This document shows, in pieces, positions 1 to 5,929 of a DNA stretch of 10,520 nt. The stretch covers positions 1 to 10,520 of the forward strand of contig JAGXLH010000061.1 of the NCBI GenBank assembly GCA_018334795.1, written 5' to 3'. Origin of the DNA: Thermoplasmatota archaeon (lineage in GTDB: Archaea; Thermoplasmatota; E2; DHVEG-1). Under the pieces are notes generated by a model that was not told where the DNA came from, searched no databases, and worked only from the letters and a program-made list of their open reading frames with translations. How positions within the stretch are numbered: position 1 is the first letter of the stretch; the number at the start of each line of letters is the position of its first letter. Position numbers and translations under genes: made by a program.

Positions 1-272
1 GGGGTACTTGACGATGACACTAGATTGTTGTTTGAAATGTATGCAAAAAATGTGTGGGGTTGCAAAGAAAAAGATTCTAAGGTACTTGCGATGAAAGGTA
101 TTGATAAAACTAAGGATTTTTTTTTGAGTTTCTGGGAATGCCAATAAGATTATCTGAAGTTGGTGTTAAAGAGGAAAAACTTCCTGTAATTGCTGAAAAA
201 GCAACATTACTTGGATCTGTTAAAAAATTAGATTCTAAGGATGTTTTGTGTATCTTGGATGATGCGTACTAA
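1..272 (+). pseudogene. Iron-containing alcohol dehydrogenase, C-terminal fragment with a frameshift
   Basis: This is the 3' end of a group III iron-dependent alcohol dehydrogenase (butanol dehydrogenase/YqhD-like), an NAD(P)H-linked aldehyde/alcohol oxidoreductase. The catalytic and iron-binding domain lies outside the window. Frame 1 reads LLFEMYAKNVWG and then a GID-containing helix, but it stops at a TAA at 145. The family sequence resumes in frame 3 at about 126 as EFLGMPIRLSEVGV and runs through a helical tail to the TAA at 270-272. The switch falls in a run of nine T (117-125). Seven or ten T would restore one frame, giving the usual FF-x-x-LGMP-x-RLSE pattern. It could be a sequencing or assembly homopolymer error, or a real inactivating mutation. 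Family assignment is confident; the cause of the break is not known. Confidence 0.8.
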
Positions 273-279
273 GAAATGA

Positions 280-299
280 TTTTTTCCCTTTCTTTTTTT
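280..299 (+). terminator. T-rich archaeal terminator after the alcohol dehydrogenase
   Basis: Two T runs (six and seven T) separated by a short C/T stretch begin 8 bases after the dehydrogenase stop. There is no stem-loop. Archaeal RNA polymerase commonly terminates at such T tracts on the non-template strand. Confidence 0.5.
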
Positions 300-302
300 G
301 AT

Positions 303-315
303 ACTTTTTTAAACC
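303..315 (+). promoter_or_regulatory. TATA-like box for the ZIP transporter gene
   Basis: ACTTTTTTAAACC is centred about 30 bases before the ATG at 340. The region before that ATG has no Shine-Dalgarno match, so transcription probably starts at or just before the start codon (leaderless or nearly so). This is a pattern-based call only. Confidence 0.4.
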
Positions 316-339
316 GTCATCTATATTGAGATATGTTTC

Positions 340-1116
340 ATGTTATCGCTTGATGTTGTTCAAACTGCTTTGTTACTTACCATTTTTGCAGGGTTATCAA
401 CAGGTATTGGTAGTGCTATTGCGTTTTTTATTAGACATCCGAAAACAGTGTATTTATCGTTAGCACTTGGTTTTTCTGCGGGAGTAATGATTTATGTTTC
501 GTTTGGTGAACTCTTACCAAATGCAATTGATCATATTGGTAATGTGATGGGGAGTATTGCGTTTTTTGTTGGTATCTTGGCTATTGGTATTGTCGATATT
601 CTCATTCCAAATGAGATTAATCCACATCATTTTACAGCTATTACAAAAGAGTCTGCAGGGAGTAATCCTGAGTTGATGAGAACTGGTGTGTTCACAGCAC
701 TTGCCATTGCAATTCATAATTTTCCTGAGGGACTAGCCACATTTGGGACGGCGTTAGGTGATATTCGGCTTGGTATGCTTATTGCTCTTGCTATTGCAAT
801 TCATAATATTCCTGAAGGTATCTCTGTTTCCATGCCTATTTTTTTTGCGACAAATAATCGGAAAAAAGCATTTGTATATTCGTTTTTGTCGGGCGTTGCT
901 GAGCCAGTGGGTGCTATTATTGGTTTTGTGTTACTCATGCCTTTTCTAACACCGGCATTGTTGAGTTCGATGCTTGCATTTGTTGCAGGGATCATGGTTT
1001 ACATTTCAGTTGATGAATTGTTGCCGATGGCCCATAATTATGGGCATGGTCATGTAGTGATGACTGGTTTTGTTTTGGGTATGGGGATTATGGCGATTAG
1101 TTTGATTTTGTTGTGA
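340..1116 (+). CDS. zupT: ZIP-family divalent metal transporter (ZupT/GufA-like)
   Basis: This is a 258-residue polytopic membrane protein, close to the 257 residues of E. coli ZupT, predicted to import Zn(II) and possibly Fe(II) or Mn(II) across the cytoplasmic membrane. The two signature helices are visible: HNFPEG (residues 126-131) and HNIPEG (155-160). These supply the His, Asn and Glu ligands of the transport-site metals. AEPVGA (E188) follows in the next helix, and VDELLP (224-229) is near the end. About eight membrane segments fit, with a soluble loop near residues 90-115 containing HH. The C-terminus ends in the membrane, as is usual for ZIP. The ATG at 340 is preferred because the ATG at 333 is out of frame and stops at once. 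It lies alone between T-rich terminators and is probably monocistronic. Metal specificity cannot be read from the sequence. Confidence 0.93.
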   Translation: MLSLDVVQTALLLTIFAGLSTGIGSAIAFFIRHPKTVYLSLALGFSAGVMIYVSFGELLPNAIDHIGNVMGSIAFFVGILAIGIVDILIPNEINPHHFTAITKESAGSNPELMRTGVFTALAIAIHNFPEGLATFGTALGDIRLGMLIALAIAIHNIPEGISVSMPIFFATNNRKKAFVYSFLSGVAEPVGAIIGFVLLMPFLTPALLSSMLAFVAGIMVYISVDELLPMAHNYGHGHVVMTGFVLGMGIMAISLILL

Positions 1117-1123
1117 TCCCGTG

Positions 1124-1144
1124 TATTTTTTATTATTATATTTT
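1124..1144 (+). terminator. T-rich terminator after the ZIP gene
   Basis: TTTTTTATTATTATATTTT begins about ten bases after the TGA of the transporter gene. It has no convincing stem and resembles archaeal oligo-T termination. It lies upstream of the separately promoted hsp20 gene. Confidence 0.4.
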
Positions 1145-1170
1145 GGGCTGAAATCATTAATTTAAAAAAT

Positions 1171-1227
1171 AGAAAGATTTTTATAGTAGTTTTTATCTAT
1201 CATTATAATGTAGGATGTTTGGAGGTG
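1171..1227 (+). promoter_or_regulatory. hsp20 promoter region and strong Shine-Dalgarno
   Basis: A purine-rich AGAAAG (BRE-like) precedes TTTTTATA at about 1178-1184, a likely TATA box that would place the transcript start near 1207. A second A/T box (TTTAAAAAAT, 1161-1170) is an alternative. GGAGGTG at 1221-1227 lies ten bases before the ATG and is the strongest ribosome binding site in the window, so this mRNA has a leader, unlike several neighbours. No certain heat-shock operator was recognised. Confidence 0.5.
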
Positions 1228-1237
1228 AACAAAAAAC

Positions 1238-1759
1238 ATGAGAATCGGACGAAAAAAGAAAGATGAAATAACCCCAAGAAATCGAAGTGGAAAAGATGAT
1301 ATCGTAGAACGAAAACCAGATTATTTCCTCTCAGAAATGGATCACTGGTTTGATCAACTACGCAATGATTTCGAACAACTCTTTTGGAATCCACAAGATA
1401 GTTACACCTCAAATTTAACTGAATGGAATAGAACTCCCGCAGTAGACGTCGCAGATCATGGTGATAGATACGAGATGAACGTTGAATTGCCAGGTGTCAA
1501 CAAGGAAGACATTAATCTTGAAGTAACACCATATGGTATCGAACTTTCAGCTGAACATGAGCAAACTTCTGATGAAAAAGGAAAAAACTGGCTTCGAAAA
1601 GAACGAGCTACTTCATCATTTTACCGATGCTTTGACATGCCTGATGAAGTAAAAACCGATGATGTGATTGCGGAAATGAATGATGGCATCTTAAAGGTGA
1701 CGCTACCAAAGAAAAAACCAACACCGAAACAAAAATCTAAAAAAGTAAATATCAAATAA
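1238..1759 (+). CDS. hsp20: Small heat-shock protein, Hsp20/alpha-crystallin family
   Basis: This is a 173-residue ATP-independent cytoplasmic holdase that should form oligomers and bind unfolding proteins under stress. A charged N-terminal arm contains FEQLFWNP (45-52). It is followed by the alpha-crystallin domain at about residues 67-158, with DRYEMNVELPGVNKEDINL (beta strands 2-4) and RATSSFYRCFDMPDEV (the strand 6/7 region). The family signature near the end of the domain is AEMNDGILKVTLPK (145-158). A lysine-rich tail ends in VNI (170-172), a good IXI-type motif that docks on neighbouring dimers. Length and domain order are typical for archaeal Hsp20. The start is fixed by GGAGGTG ten bases upstream. 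The gene is transcribed alone and converges on the leftward block. Confidence 0.95.
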   Translation: MRIGRKKKDEITPRNRSGKDDIVERKPDYFLSEMDHWFDQLRNDFEQLFWNPQDSYTSNLTEWNRTPAVDVADHGDRYEMNVELPGVNKEDINLEVTPYGIELSAEHEQTSDEKGKNWLRKERATSSFYRCFDMPDEVKTDDVIAEMNDGILKVTLPKKKPTPKQKSKKVNIK

Positions 1760-1762
1760 TCA

Positions 1763-1918
1763 TCATTTTTTCTTTTCTTTTTTTCTAAAGGTATCTAAAA
1801 ATGATTTAATATCCTGATTAAAATCGTTTATTAGATGGATATAAAAAAATAATAAAATCATGATGCTACACAACAAAAATGAAACAAATACTTTCAGCTT
1901 CTTTCGTTGAATATTAAT
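1763..1918 (-). CDS. Candidate small single-TM membrane protein, no standard start codon
   Basis: On the minus strand a frame stays open from just after a TAA (1919-1921) to a TGA at 1763-1765, about 51 codons. It reads IQRKKLKVFVSF, then a strongly hydrophobic stretch (roughly LLCSIMILLFFYIHLI), then a polar charged tail with NDFNQDIKSFLDTF ending in KKEKKK. Basic flank, one membrane segment and lysine-rich end look like a real small membrane protein, and it lies directly downstream of a membrane protein gene with a similar KKKK tail. No ATG, GTG or TTG opens the frame at a sensible place. AAAGGATG followed by an ATG (1924-1926) lies just upstream but is one base out of frame, so the start may be ATT or CTG, or an indel may have broken the gene. 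The function is unknown. Confidence 0.35.
   Translation of the reverse strand: MNIQRKKLKVFVSFLLCSIMILLFFYIHLINDFNQDIKSFLDTFRKKEKKK
1766..1784 (+). terminator. T-rich terminator after hsp20
   Basis: TTTTTTCTTTTCTTTTTTT starts 7 bases after the hsp20 stop. It fits archaeal oligo-T termination at a convergent junction. On the opposite strand the same bases read as lysine codons of the candidate small membrane ORF, so both uses may coexist. Confidence 0.5.
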
Positions 1919-1941
1919 TTATTCATCCTTTTTGAATAACT

Positions 1942-2577
1942 TCATTTCTTTTTCTTACGCTGCTTCATGATAGAATCAAATTGTTTCCCTAGATCCTCTG
2001 TAAGTTCATCAAATTCTCCACGTTTAATTAGATTAACCCCTATTAAAGCAATCAAAATGCCGCTTAAAGTTGAAATAAAAAGACTAGTAAGCACACCTTC
2101 TACAGAGGTTTGTGTGGTACCAAATAGTTTAAACCATTTCACAAACTCAAGAATAACTCCACTGGCCATAGTACCTAAGACCACCACAAATGCCATGGCA
2201 TATTTATCCATGATCAATCCATCCCAGTACACATGGAGAATATAGATTACTGCAAAGGCTAAAAACGCAACGAGAACAGAAGTAAAGAATTGAGTAATTT
2301 CTCCAAAACCAGGTATAATATAATATGCATTAAGCAACACCCCAACCATGTTAAGTGTTGCAACTGTGGCAATTAACAGTTCAATCTGCCAGGGTAATAA
2401 AATATTGATGTTCTTATGAATCAAAGATGGAATAAAACCAATAAAAACAGCAACAAAACAACCAATAACCCATATCCATTCTTGTTTCCACAATGCAATA
2501 AGAAAAGTTGCGATTAATACTGCTTGTAAGCTATAGGAAGCAATAAGTTCTGGTTTTGACTGTTTCCTTTTTATCAT
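1942..2577 (-). CDS. Six-TM integral membrane protein, DUF2238/YjdF-like
   Basis: This is a 211-residue protein with about six membrane segments (near residues 11-30, 33-50, 66-86, 98-117, 126-145 and 161-184), a basic N-terminus and a polar C-terminal tail (ELTEDLGKQFDSIM) ending in KKKK. The pattern WDGLIMDKYAMAFVVVLG, then LEFVKWFKLFG, then a TSLFISTLSG helix resembles DUF2238/YjdF-type inner-membrane proteins, which share a helix with E-x-x-E/K-W followed by a short loop and a D/S-x-x-x-N/S-T helix. The function of that family is not established and the match is from memory only. The start lies six bases after the folP stop, so the two are probably co-transcribed. No strong ribosome binding site is present, which suggests coupling to folP translation. 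Confidence 0.75.
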   Translation of the reverse strand: MIKRKQSKPELIASYSLQAVLIATFLIALWKQEWIWVIGCFVAVFIGFIPSLIHKNINILLPWQIELLIATVATLNMVGVLLNAYYIIPGFGEITQFFTSVLVAFLAFAVIYILHVYWDGLIMDKYAMAFVVVLGTMASGVILEFVKWFKLFGTTQTSVEGVLTSLFISTLSGILIALIGVNLIKRGEFDELTEDLGKQFDSIMKQRKKKK

Positions 2578-2583
2578 AATTCA

Positions 2584-3483
2584 TTACTGAACTCTACGAA
2601 CATGTTCATTTTTTACCTTTGTTGATTTTCCCAGAATGCAATCAATGACATCTAATGCTCTTCTGGTTTCTTTTACATCATGTACTCGAATTATATCTGC
2701 ACCGTTATACGCTGCGATACAAGCCGAGGCTAAACTTCCTTCTAATCGATTTTGAGGTGGAAGCAGGTTAGTTCCACCACTGATATTTCCAATAAATGTT
2801 TTCCGACTTGTACCGATCAAAACAGGATAACCATCTTTTTTTAATAATGATAAATGATGTAAGATATCACAATTATCTTCAACGCCCCTGCCGGTTCGTT
2901 TTCCAAAACCAATTCCAGGATCAAACAAAATATGATCTTTTTGAATCTCATGAAACTGTGCATATTCAGCTCTTTCTTTCAAAAACAATCGGATCTCATG
3001 AATAAGATCATCATATTCTGGGCTTAACTGCATAGTTTGAGGATTCCCTTTCATATGCATTAAACACACATGCACGTTATGATTTGCAATGACATTAACC
3101 ATACGGGGATCACCTTGCATCGCAGTGATATCATTAACAAGTACTGCTCCAGCATCAATTGCTTTTTCAGCAACACGAGATTTATAGGTATCTATCGAAA
3201 GAGGAACATCAATCTCATCCACCACTTGTTCTATTACGGGTAAAACTCTTTTTAATTCATCAGTTGCATTCACTGCTTTTGCTCCCGGACGAGTTGATTC
3301 TCCACCGATATCTATGATATCTGCACCATATTTTACTAATTGTTTAGCATAAGAGACCGCTTCTTTTTCAGTATTAAATTTACCTCCATCTGAAAATGAA
3401 TCCGGAGTTACATTTAACACACCCATAACAAAAGTTTTTTGTGATGAATCAAACGTGTGTTTACCAATTTTTAAACGTGTCAT
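2584..3483 (-). CDS. folP: Dihydropteroate synthase, catalytic TIM-barrel protein
   Basis: This 299-residue cytoplasmic enzyme condenses dihydropterin pyrophosphate with p-aminobenzoate to dihydropteroate. Nearly all pterin-binding signatures are present: MGVLNVTPDSFSDGGKF (20-36), DIIDIGGESTRPGA (55-68), PLSIDTYK (94-101), VNDI (116-119), CLMHMKGNPQTMQ (140-152), FDPGIGFGKR (187-196), GTSRKTFIG (224-232) and RVHDV (266-270). Lys228 and Arg266 would be the SxRK lysine and the RVHDV arginine of the active site. Its ATG overlaps the TGA of the upstream ORF in ATGA, so translation is likely coupled. That upstream ORF matches the N-terminal domain of long-form DHPS, so the two ORFs together correspond to one long enzyme. 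The catalytic part itself is complete. Confidence 0.95.
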   Translation of the reverse strand: MTRLKIGKHTFDSSQKTFVMGVLNVTPDSFSDGGKFNTEKEAVSYAKQLVKYGADIIDIGGESTRPGAKAVNATDELKRVLPVIEQVVDEIDVPLSIDTYKSRVAEKAIDAGAVLVNDITAMQGDPRMVNVIANHNVHVCLMHMKGNPQTMQLSPEYDDLIHEIRLFLKERAEYAQFHEIQKDHILFDPGIGFGKRTGRGVEDNCDILHHLSLLKKDGYPVLIGTSRKTFIGNISGGTNLLPPQNRLEGSLASACIAAYNGADIIRVHDVKETRRALDVIDCILGKSTKVKNEHVRRVQ

Positions 3484-3845
3484 GTTATCGAATCCACTAT
3501 CTTTTCTAATTCAAACGCAATTTTTTTAATACGAGAATAATGCCGTTTTAATTTAGTGATCAATAACCGATGTTGATGCAAGGTTCCGCTTAAAAGGATA
3601 CTTGCTTTTTCTTGATGTAATTCAAAAGTATTTTTGGGGACTGCTACTTCCCCTCCAATTGAAAGCATGTCCTGTTTGATAATGATCGCATCTTGTAATA
3701 CCACGTTATCAATTTGTATGACTCTGTGTACCATTTTAGGACTCATTATTGGAATGCTATTTGGGTCACTTTCAATCTTTTTAATGGCTTGATGTGCTTC
3801 TTCAAGCGAATGAATTTCTCTTATGTGTATGCTATGTGTTGTCAC
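3480..3845 (-). CDS. Stand-alone N-terminal domain of long-form dihydropteroate synthase
   Basis: This 121-residue protein is not a DHPS by itself. Its sequence matches the accessory N-terminal domain of the roughly 400-residue DHPS form of many anaerobic bacteria and some archaea. The diagnostic segments are LQDAIIIKQDMLSIGGEVAVPK (about residues 50-71; family pattern A-N-I-L-K-Q-E-M-L-x-x-G-G), then ILLSGTLHQHRLLITKLKR (about 88-106; family pattern LxxGTxxQxxxLxxKL). The role of this domain is not established. It begins with GTG; no ATG, GTG or TTG is available further upstream in frame. Its TGA overlaps the folP ATG by four bases. A TATA-like box about 26 bases before the GTG suggests that it heads a leaderless transcript running into folP. 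The split could be natural or follow an old frameshift. Confidence 0.82.
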   Translation of the reverse strand: MTTHSIHIREIHSLEEAHQAIKKIESDPNSIPIMSPKMVHRVIQIDNVVLQDAIIIKQDMLSIGGEVAVPKNTFELHQEKASILLSGTLHQHRLLITKLKRHYSRIKKIAFELEKIVDSIT

Positions 3846-3857
3846 AACCCCATAAAT

Positions 3858-3880
3858 ATGGTTTCTAATATATGAACCAT
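3858..3880 (-). promoter_or_regulatory. TATA-like box inside an inverted repeat, promoter of the folP unit
   Basis: On the minus strand ATGGTT and AACCAT form a perfect 6-bp inverted repeat around CATATATTAGA. The A/T core lies 24-28 bases before the GTG at 3845, the standard spacing for a leaderless archaeal start. A regulator dimer on the arms would block TATA-box binding, so this may be an operator. The TATA call is moderately supported; the operator idea is inference. Confidence 0.4.
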
Positions 3881-3883
3881 TTG

Positions 3884-3890
3884 AAAAAAA
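3884..3890 (-). terminator. T-run terminator after folC
   Basis: On the minus strand a run of seven T lies 18 bases after the folC stop and just upstream of the next TATA-like box. It would separate the THEP1-trm1-purN-folC transcript from the folP unit. No stem was seen. Confidence 0.35.
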
Positions 3891-3908
3891 TATTTCTTTA
3901 CATCCGTC

Positions 3909-5195
3909 TTATTTCTGAGAATCTATTTGCAATAACTCACCAACCGTAAAAAGAGAACCGGTGCCAACAATCAAATCCTTTTTTGTCGCAATTTCGAGTG
4001 CTTGATAATATGCATCGGATACTGAATTAGTTGCTATCATCTGTTTTGAATCATCGATTTTTGAAATATGATTAGCAATATCCTTCTTTTTTGCTGATCG
4101 TTTTTGTTCAGGTTCTGTAACAATAACAATATCAGTGATTGGAAGAATTTCTTTTAGCATTTCAGATATAGCTTTATCTTTCATCACACCAAAAATGACA
4201 ATCAAACGATCAAAGGTAAAATTGTTTTTAATAGATGTAACTAACTGTTTCATCGCATCAACATTATGTGCTCCATCCACAACAATAACTGGTTTGTATT
4301 GTAATATCTGCATTCTACCTGGATGCTTCATGTCTCTTATTCCGTTCAGAATACTTTCTTTTGTAACAAAAACACCATTCTGCTGCAACACTTCTATAAC
4401 CATAATGCTTAATGCTATATTCAAAGCTTGATACGTTCCAATCTGAGCAGTTGAAACAAGGTAATCATCAAACTGACCATGAACTAATATCGTCTGGGCT
4501 CTCGATGAGCACTCCTGAATTTCAATGTTTTCTTTAGAAAGCATGTAAAGACTACATTTCTGTTTCTCACAATTTTTTCGAATCACAGATAATGCAGTTC
4601 CCTCAGCTCCAGTTACAACTGAAATTCCTGGTTTAATAATACCTGCTTTTTCCAAAGCAATCTCTTCAATCGTATCTCCTAATTGTTGTTGATGATCTAA
4701 ACTAACATTTGTAATCACTGAAACAACTGGAGTAATAACATTTGTTGCATCAAAACGGCCACCAAGACCCACTTCAATAATTGCATAATCTACCTGTTCT
4801 TCAGCAAAAAAGAAAAAAGCAATAACTGTACAAACTTCAAAATAAGTCAACTGAACATCTTTGTTAGATAATTGTTCAACAACTGGTTGAACTTGTTCAA
4901 CAATTTCAACAAAACGTTTTTTTTCTATAACTTTATCATTTAATTGAAATCGTTCACGAAAATCAACAAGATGCGGAGAGAGATACAATCCCGTTTTATA
5001 TCCCTCACTTGAAAGTATACTACTTATAAAACGACAAACTGATCCTTTCCCGTTTGTCCCAGCAACATGCACAATATCTATGTTTTTATGAGGATTATCA
5101 AGTGAATCTAAGACTTCTTCAATCCGGTTTAATCCTAACCTTATTCCGAACTGATGAAACCCATCAACCCATGCAACTGCATCCTCATAGTTCAT
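3909..5195 (-). CDS. folC: Folylpolyglutamate synthase / dihydrofolate synthase
   Basis: This 428-residue Mur-ligase-family enzyme attaches glutamate to dihydropteroate (and/or to folate mono- and polyglutamates) with ATP in the cytoplasm. The motifs appear in family order: HVAGTNGKGSV P-loop (43-53), LSPHL and ERF (72-83), TYFE (117-120), EVGLGGRFDATN (141-152), SLDH (165-168), EEIALEKAGIIKPG (177-190, whose Lys is the usual carbamylated residue), HPGR (291-294), VDGAHN (306-311) and GTGSLFTVGE (411-420). Length is normal for FolC. Presence next to DHPS suggests dihydrofolate synthase activity, so it may be bifunctional; sequence alone does not decide this. It starts 16 bases after purN and its own Shine-Dalgarno is weak (an AAGG about 12 bases upstream). 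Confidence 0.95.
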   Translation of the reverse strand: MNYEDAVAWVDGFHQFGIRLGLNRIEEVLDSLDNPHKNIDIVHVAGTNGKGSVCRFISSILSSEGYKTGLYLSPHLVDFRERFQLNDKVIEKKRFVEIVEQVQPVVEQLSNKDVQLTYFEVCTVIAFFFFAEEQVDYAIIEVGLGGRFDATNVITPVVSVITNVSLDHQQQLGDTIEEIALEKAGIIKPGISVVTGAEGTALSVIRKNCEKQKCSLYMLSKENIEIQECSSRAQTILVHGQFDDYLVSTAQIGTYQALNIALSIMVIEVLQQNGVFVTKESILNGIRDMKHPGRMQILQYKPVIVVDGAHNVDAMKQLVTSIKNNFTFDRLIVIFGVMKDKAISEMLKEILPITDIVIVTEPEQKRSAKKKDIANHISKIDDSKQMIATNSVSDAYYQALEIATKKDLIVGTGSLFTVGELLQIDSQK

Positions 5196-5211
5196 AGCAA
5201 AAAAACCTTAC

Positions 5212-5874
5212 CTAATATCCATCAGGATATAAGACATGAGGAATCACTGGATACTTATCTTTCCAAGAATCGCCAGGTTTAACATGTACACATCTTCCCG
5301 TTATCTTTAATCTATTTTCAACAAATAATTGGATCGTTCTCGGTAAAATCTGATGTTCAACCTCTAGAATCCTATTTTTCAATTCATCTTCTGTATCATT
5401 TTCCTTTATCATGACTGCAGCTTGTAAAATAATTGGTCCATGATCCATTTTAGTATCCACGAAATGAGTGGTACAACCCGAGATTTTCACTCCATAATCC
5501 AACGCATCCTTTTGCGCCTGAATCCCCTTAAAAGAAGGCAGTAACGCAGGATGAATGTTAATGAGTTTACCAAACCAATTCTTCACAAATTTTTCAGTTA
5601 AAAGCCTCATGTATCCTGCACCAACAACTAATGAAACATTATAATCCGAAAATATTTTATCGATTGCTTCATCATATTCAGTTTTGTTCAAATCTTTGGG
5701 ATTCATATATTCAGCTGCAATATCATGGTTCCTAGCTCTTTTTAATGCGAATGCTTCCTTGTTATCACTAATCACTATGGATACCTTTGCATCAATCATT
5801 TGTTGTTCAGAAGCATCAATAATGCTCTGAAGATCAGTTCCAGAGCCAGAAGCAAGAACTCCAACGGATATCAT
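5212..5874 (-). CDS. purN: Phosphoribosylglycinamide formyltransferase (10-formyl-folate dependent)
   Basis: This enzyme transfers the formyl group of 10-formyl-tetrahydrofolate to GAR in the third step of purine synthesis. With the ATG at 5874 the protein is 220 residues long and begins MISVGVLASGSGTDLQ, exactly where the family's first strand starts. The catalytic residues then fall at Asn106 and His108 (NIHPALLPSF) and Asp144 (KMDHGPII), the same numbers as in E. coli PurN. GGTGA ten bases upstream also supports this start. An upstream in-frame ATG at 5913 would add 13 residues that look unrelated to the family. About 20 extra residues follow the normal end (roughly PGDSWKDKYPVIPH onward). 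It lies between trm1 and folC, which links a folate user to folate synthesis. Confidence 0.93.
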   Translation of the reverse strand: MISVGVLASGSGTDLQSIIDASEQQMIDAKVSIVISDNKEAFALKRARNHDIAAEYMNPKDLNKTEYDEAIDKIFSDYNVSLVVGAGYMRLLTEKFVKNWFGKLINIHPALLPSFKGIQAQKDALDYGVKISGCTTHFVDTKMDHGPIILQAAVMIKENDTEDELKNRILEVEHQILPRTIQLFVENRLKITGRCVHVKPGDSWKDKYPVIPHVLYPDGY

Positions 5875-5929
5875 TAAATACAATTCACCGAAAACCAGTA
5901 CCAATTCCCGCATTCATTATGTTTTTGTT

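Noticed and set aside
117..125. Programmed ribosomal frameshift in the alcohol dehydrogenase T tract
   Set aside because: Iron alcohol dehydrogenases are not known to use frameshifting and no stimulatory stem is seen; error or mutation is simpler.
1171..1200. ATAGA...TCTAT as a heat-shock operator before hsp20
   Set aside because: Only five-base arms in very A/T-rich sequence and no match to a known archaeal heat-shock site that I can confirm.
1117..1237. Possible tRNA or small RNA in the gap before hsp20
   Set aside because: The region is A/T-rich, has no cloverleaf or conserved tRNA boxes, and is explained by terminator plus promoter.
1967..2245. 92-codon plus-strand open frame opposite the six-TM protein gene
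   Set aside because: The minus-strand frame has a coherent membrane topology and operon placement; the plus frame has neither.
4135..4431. 98-codon plus-strand open frame inside folC
   Set aside because: It is antisense to well-conserved folC motifs, has no promoter or ribosome site, and its translation resembles no protein; a shadow of the real gene.
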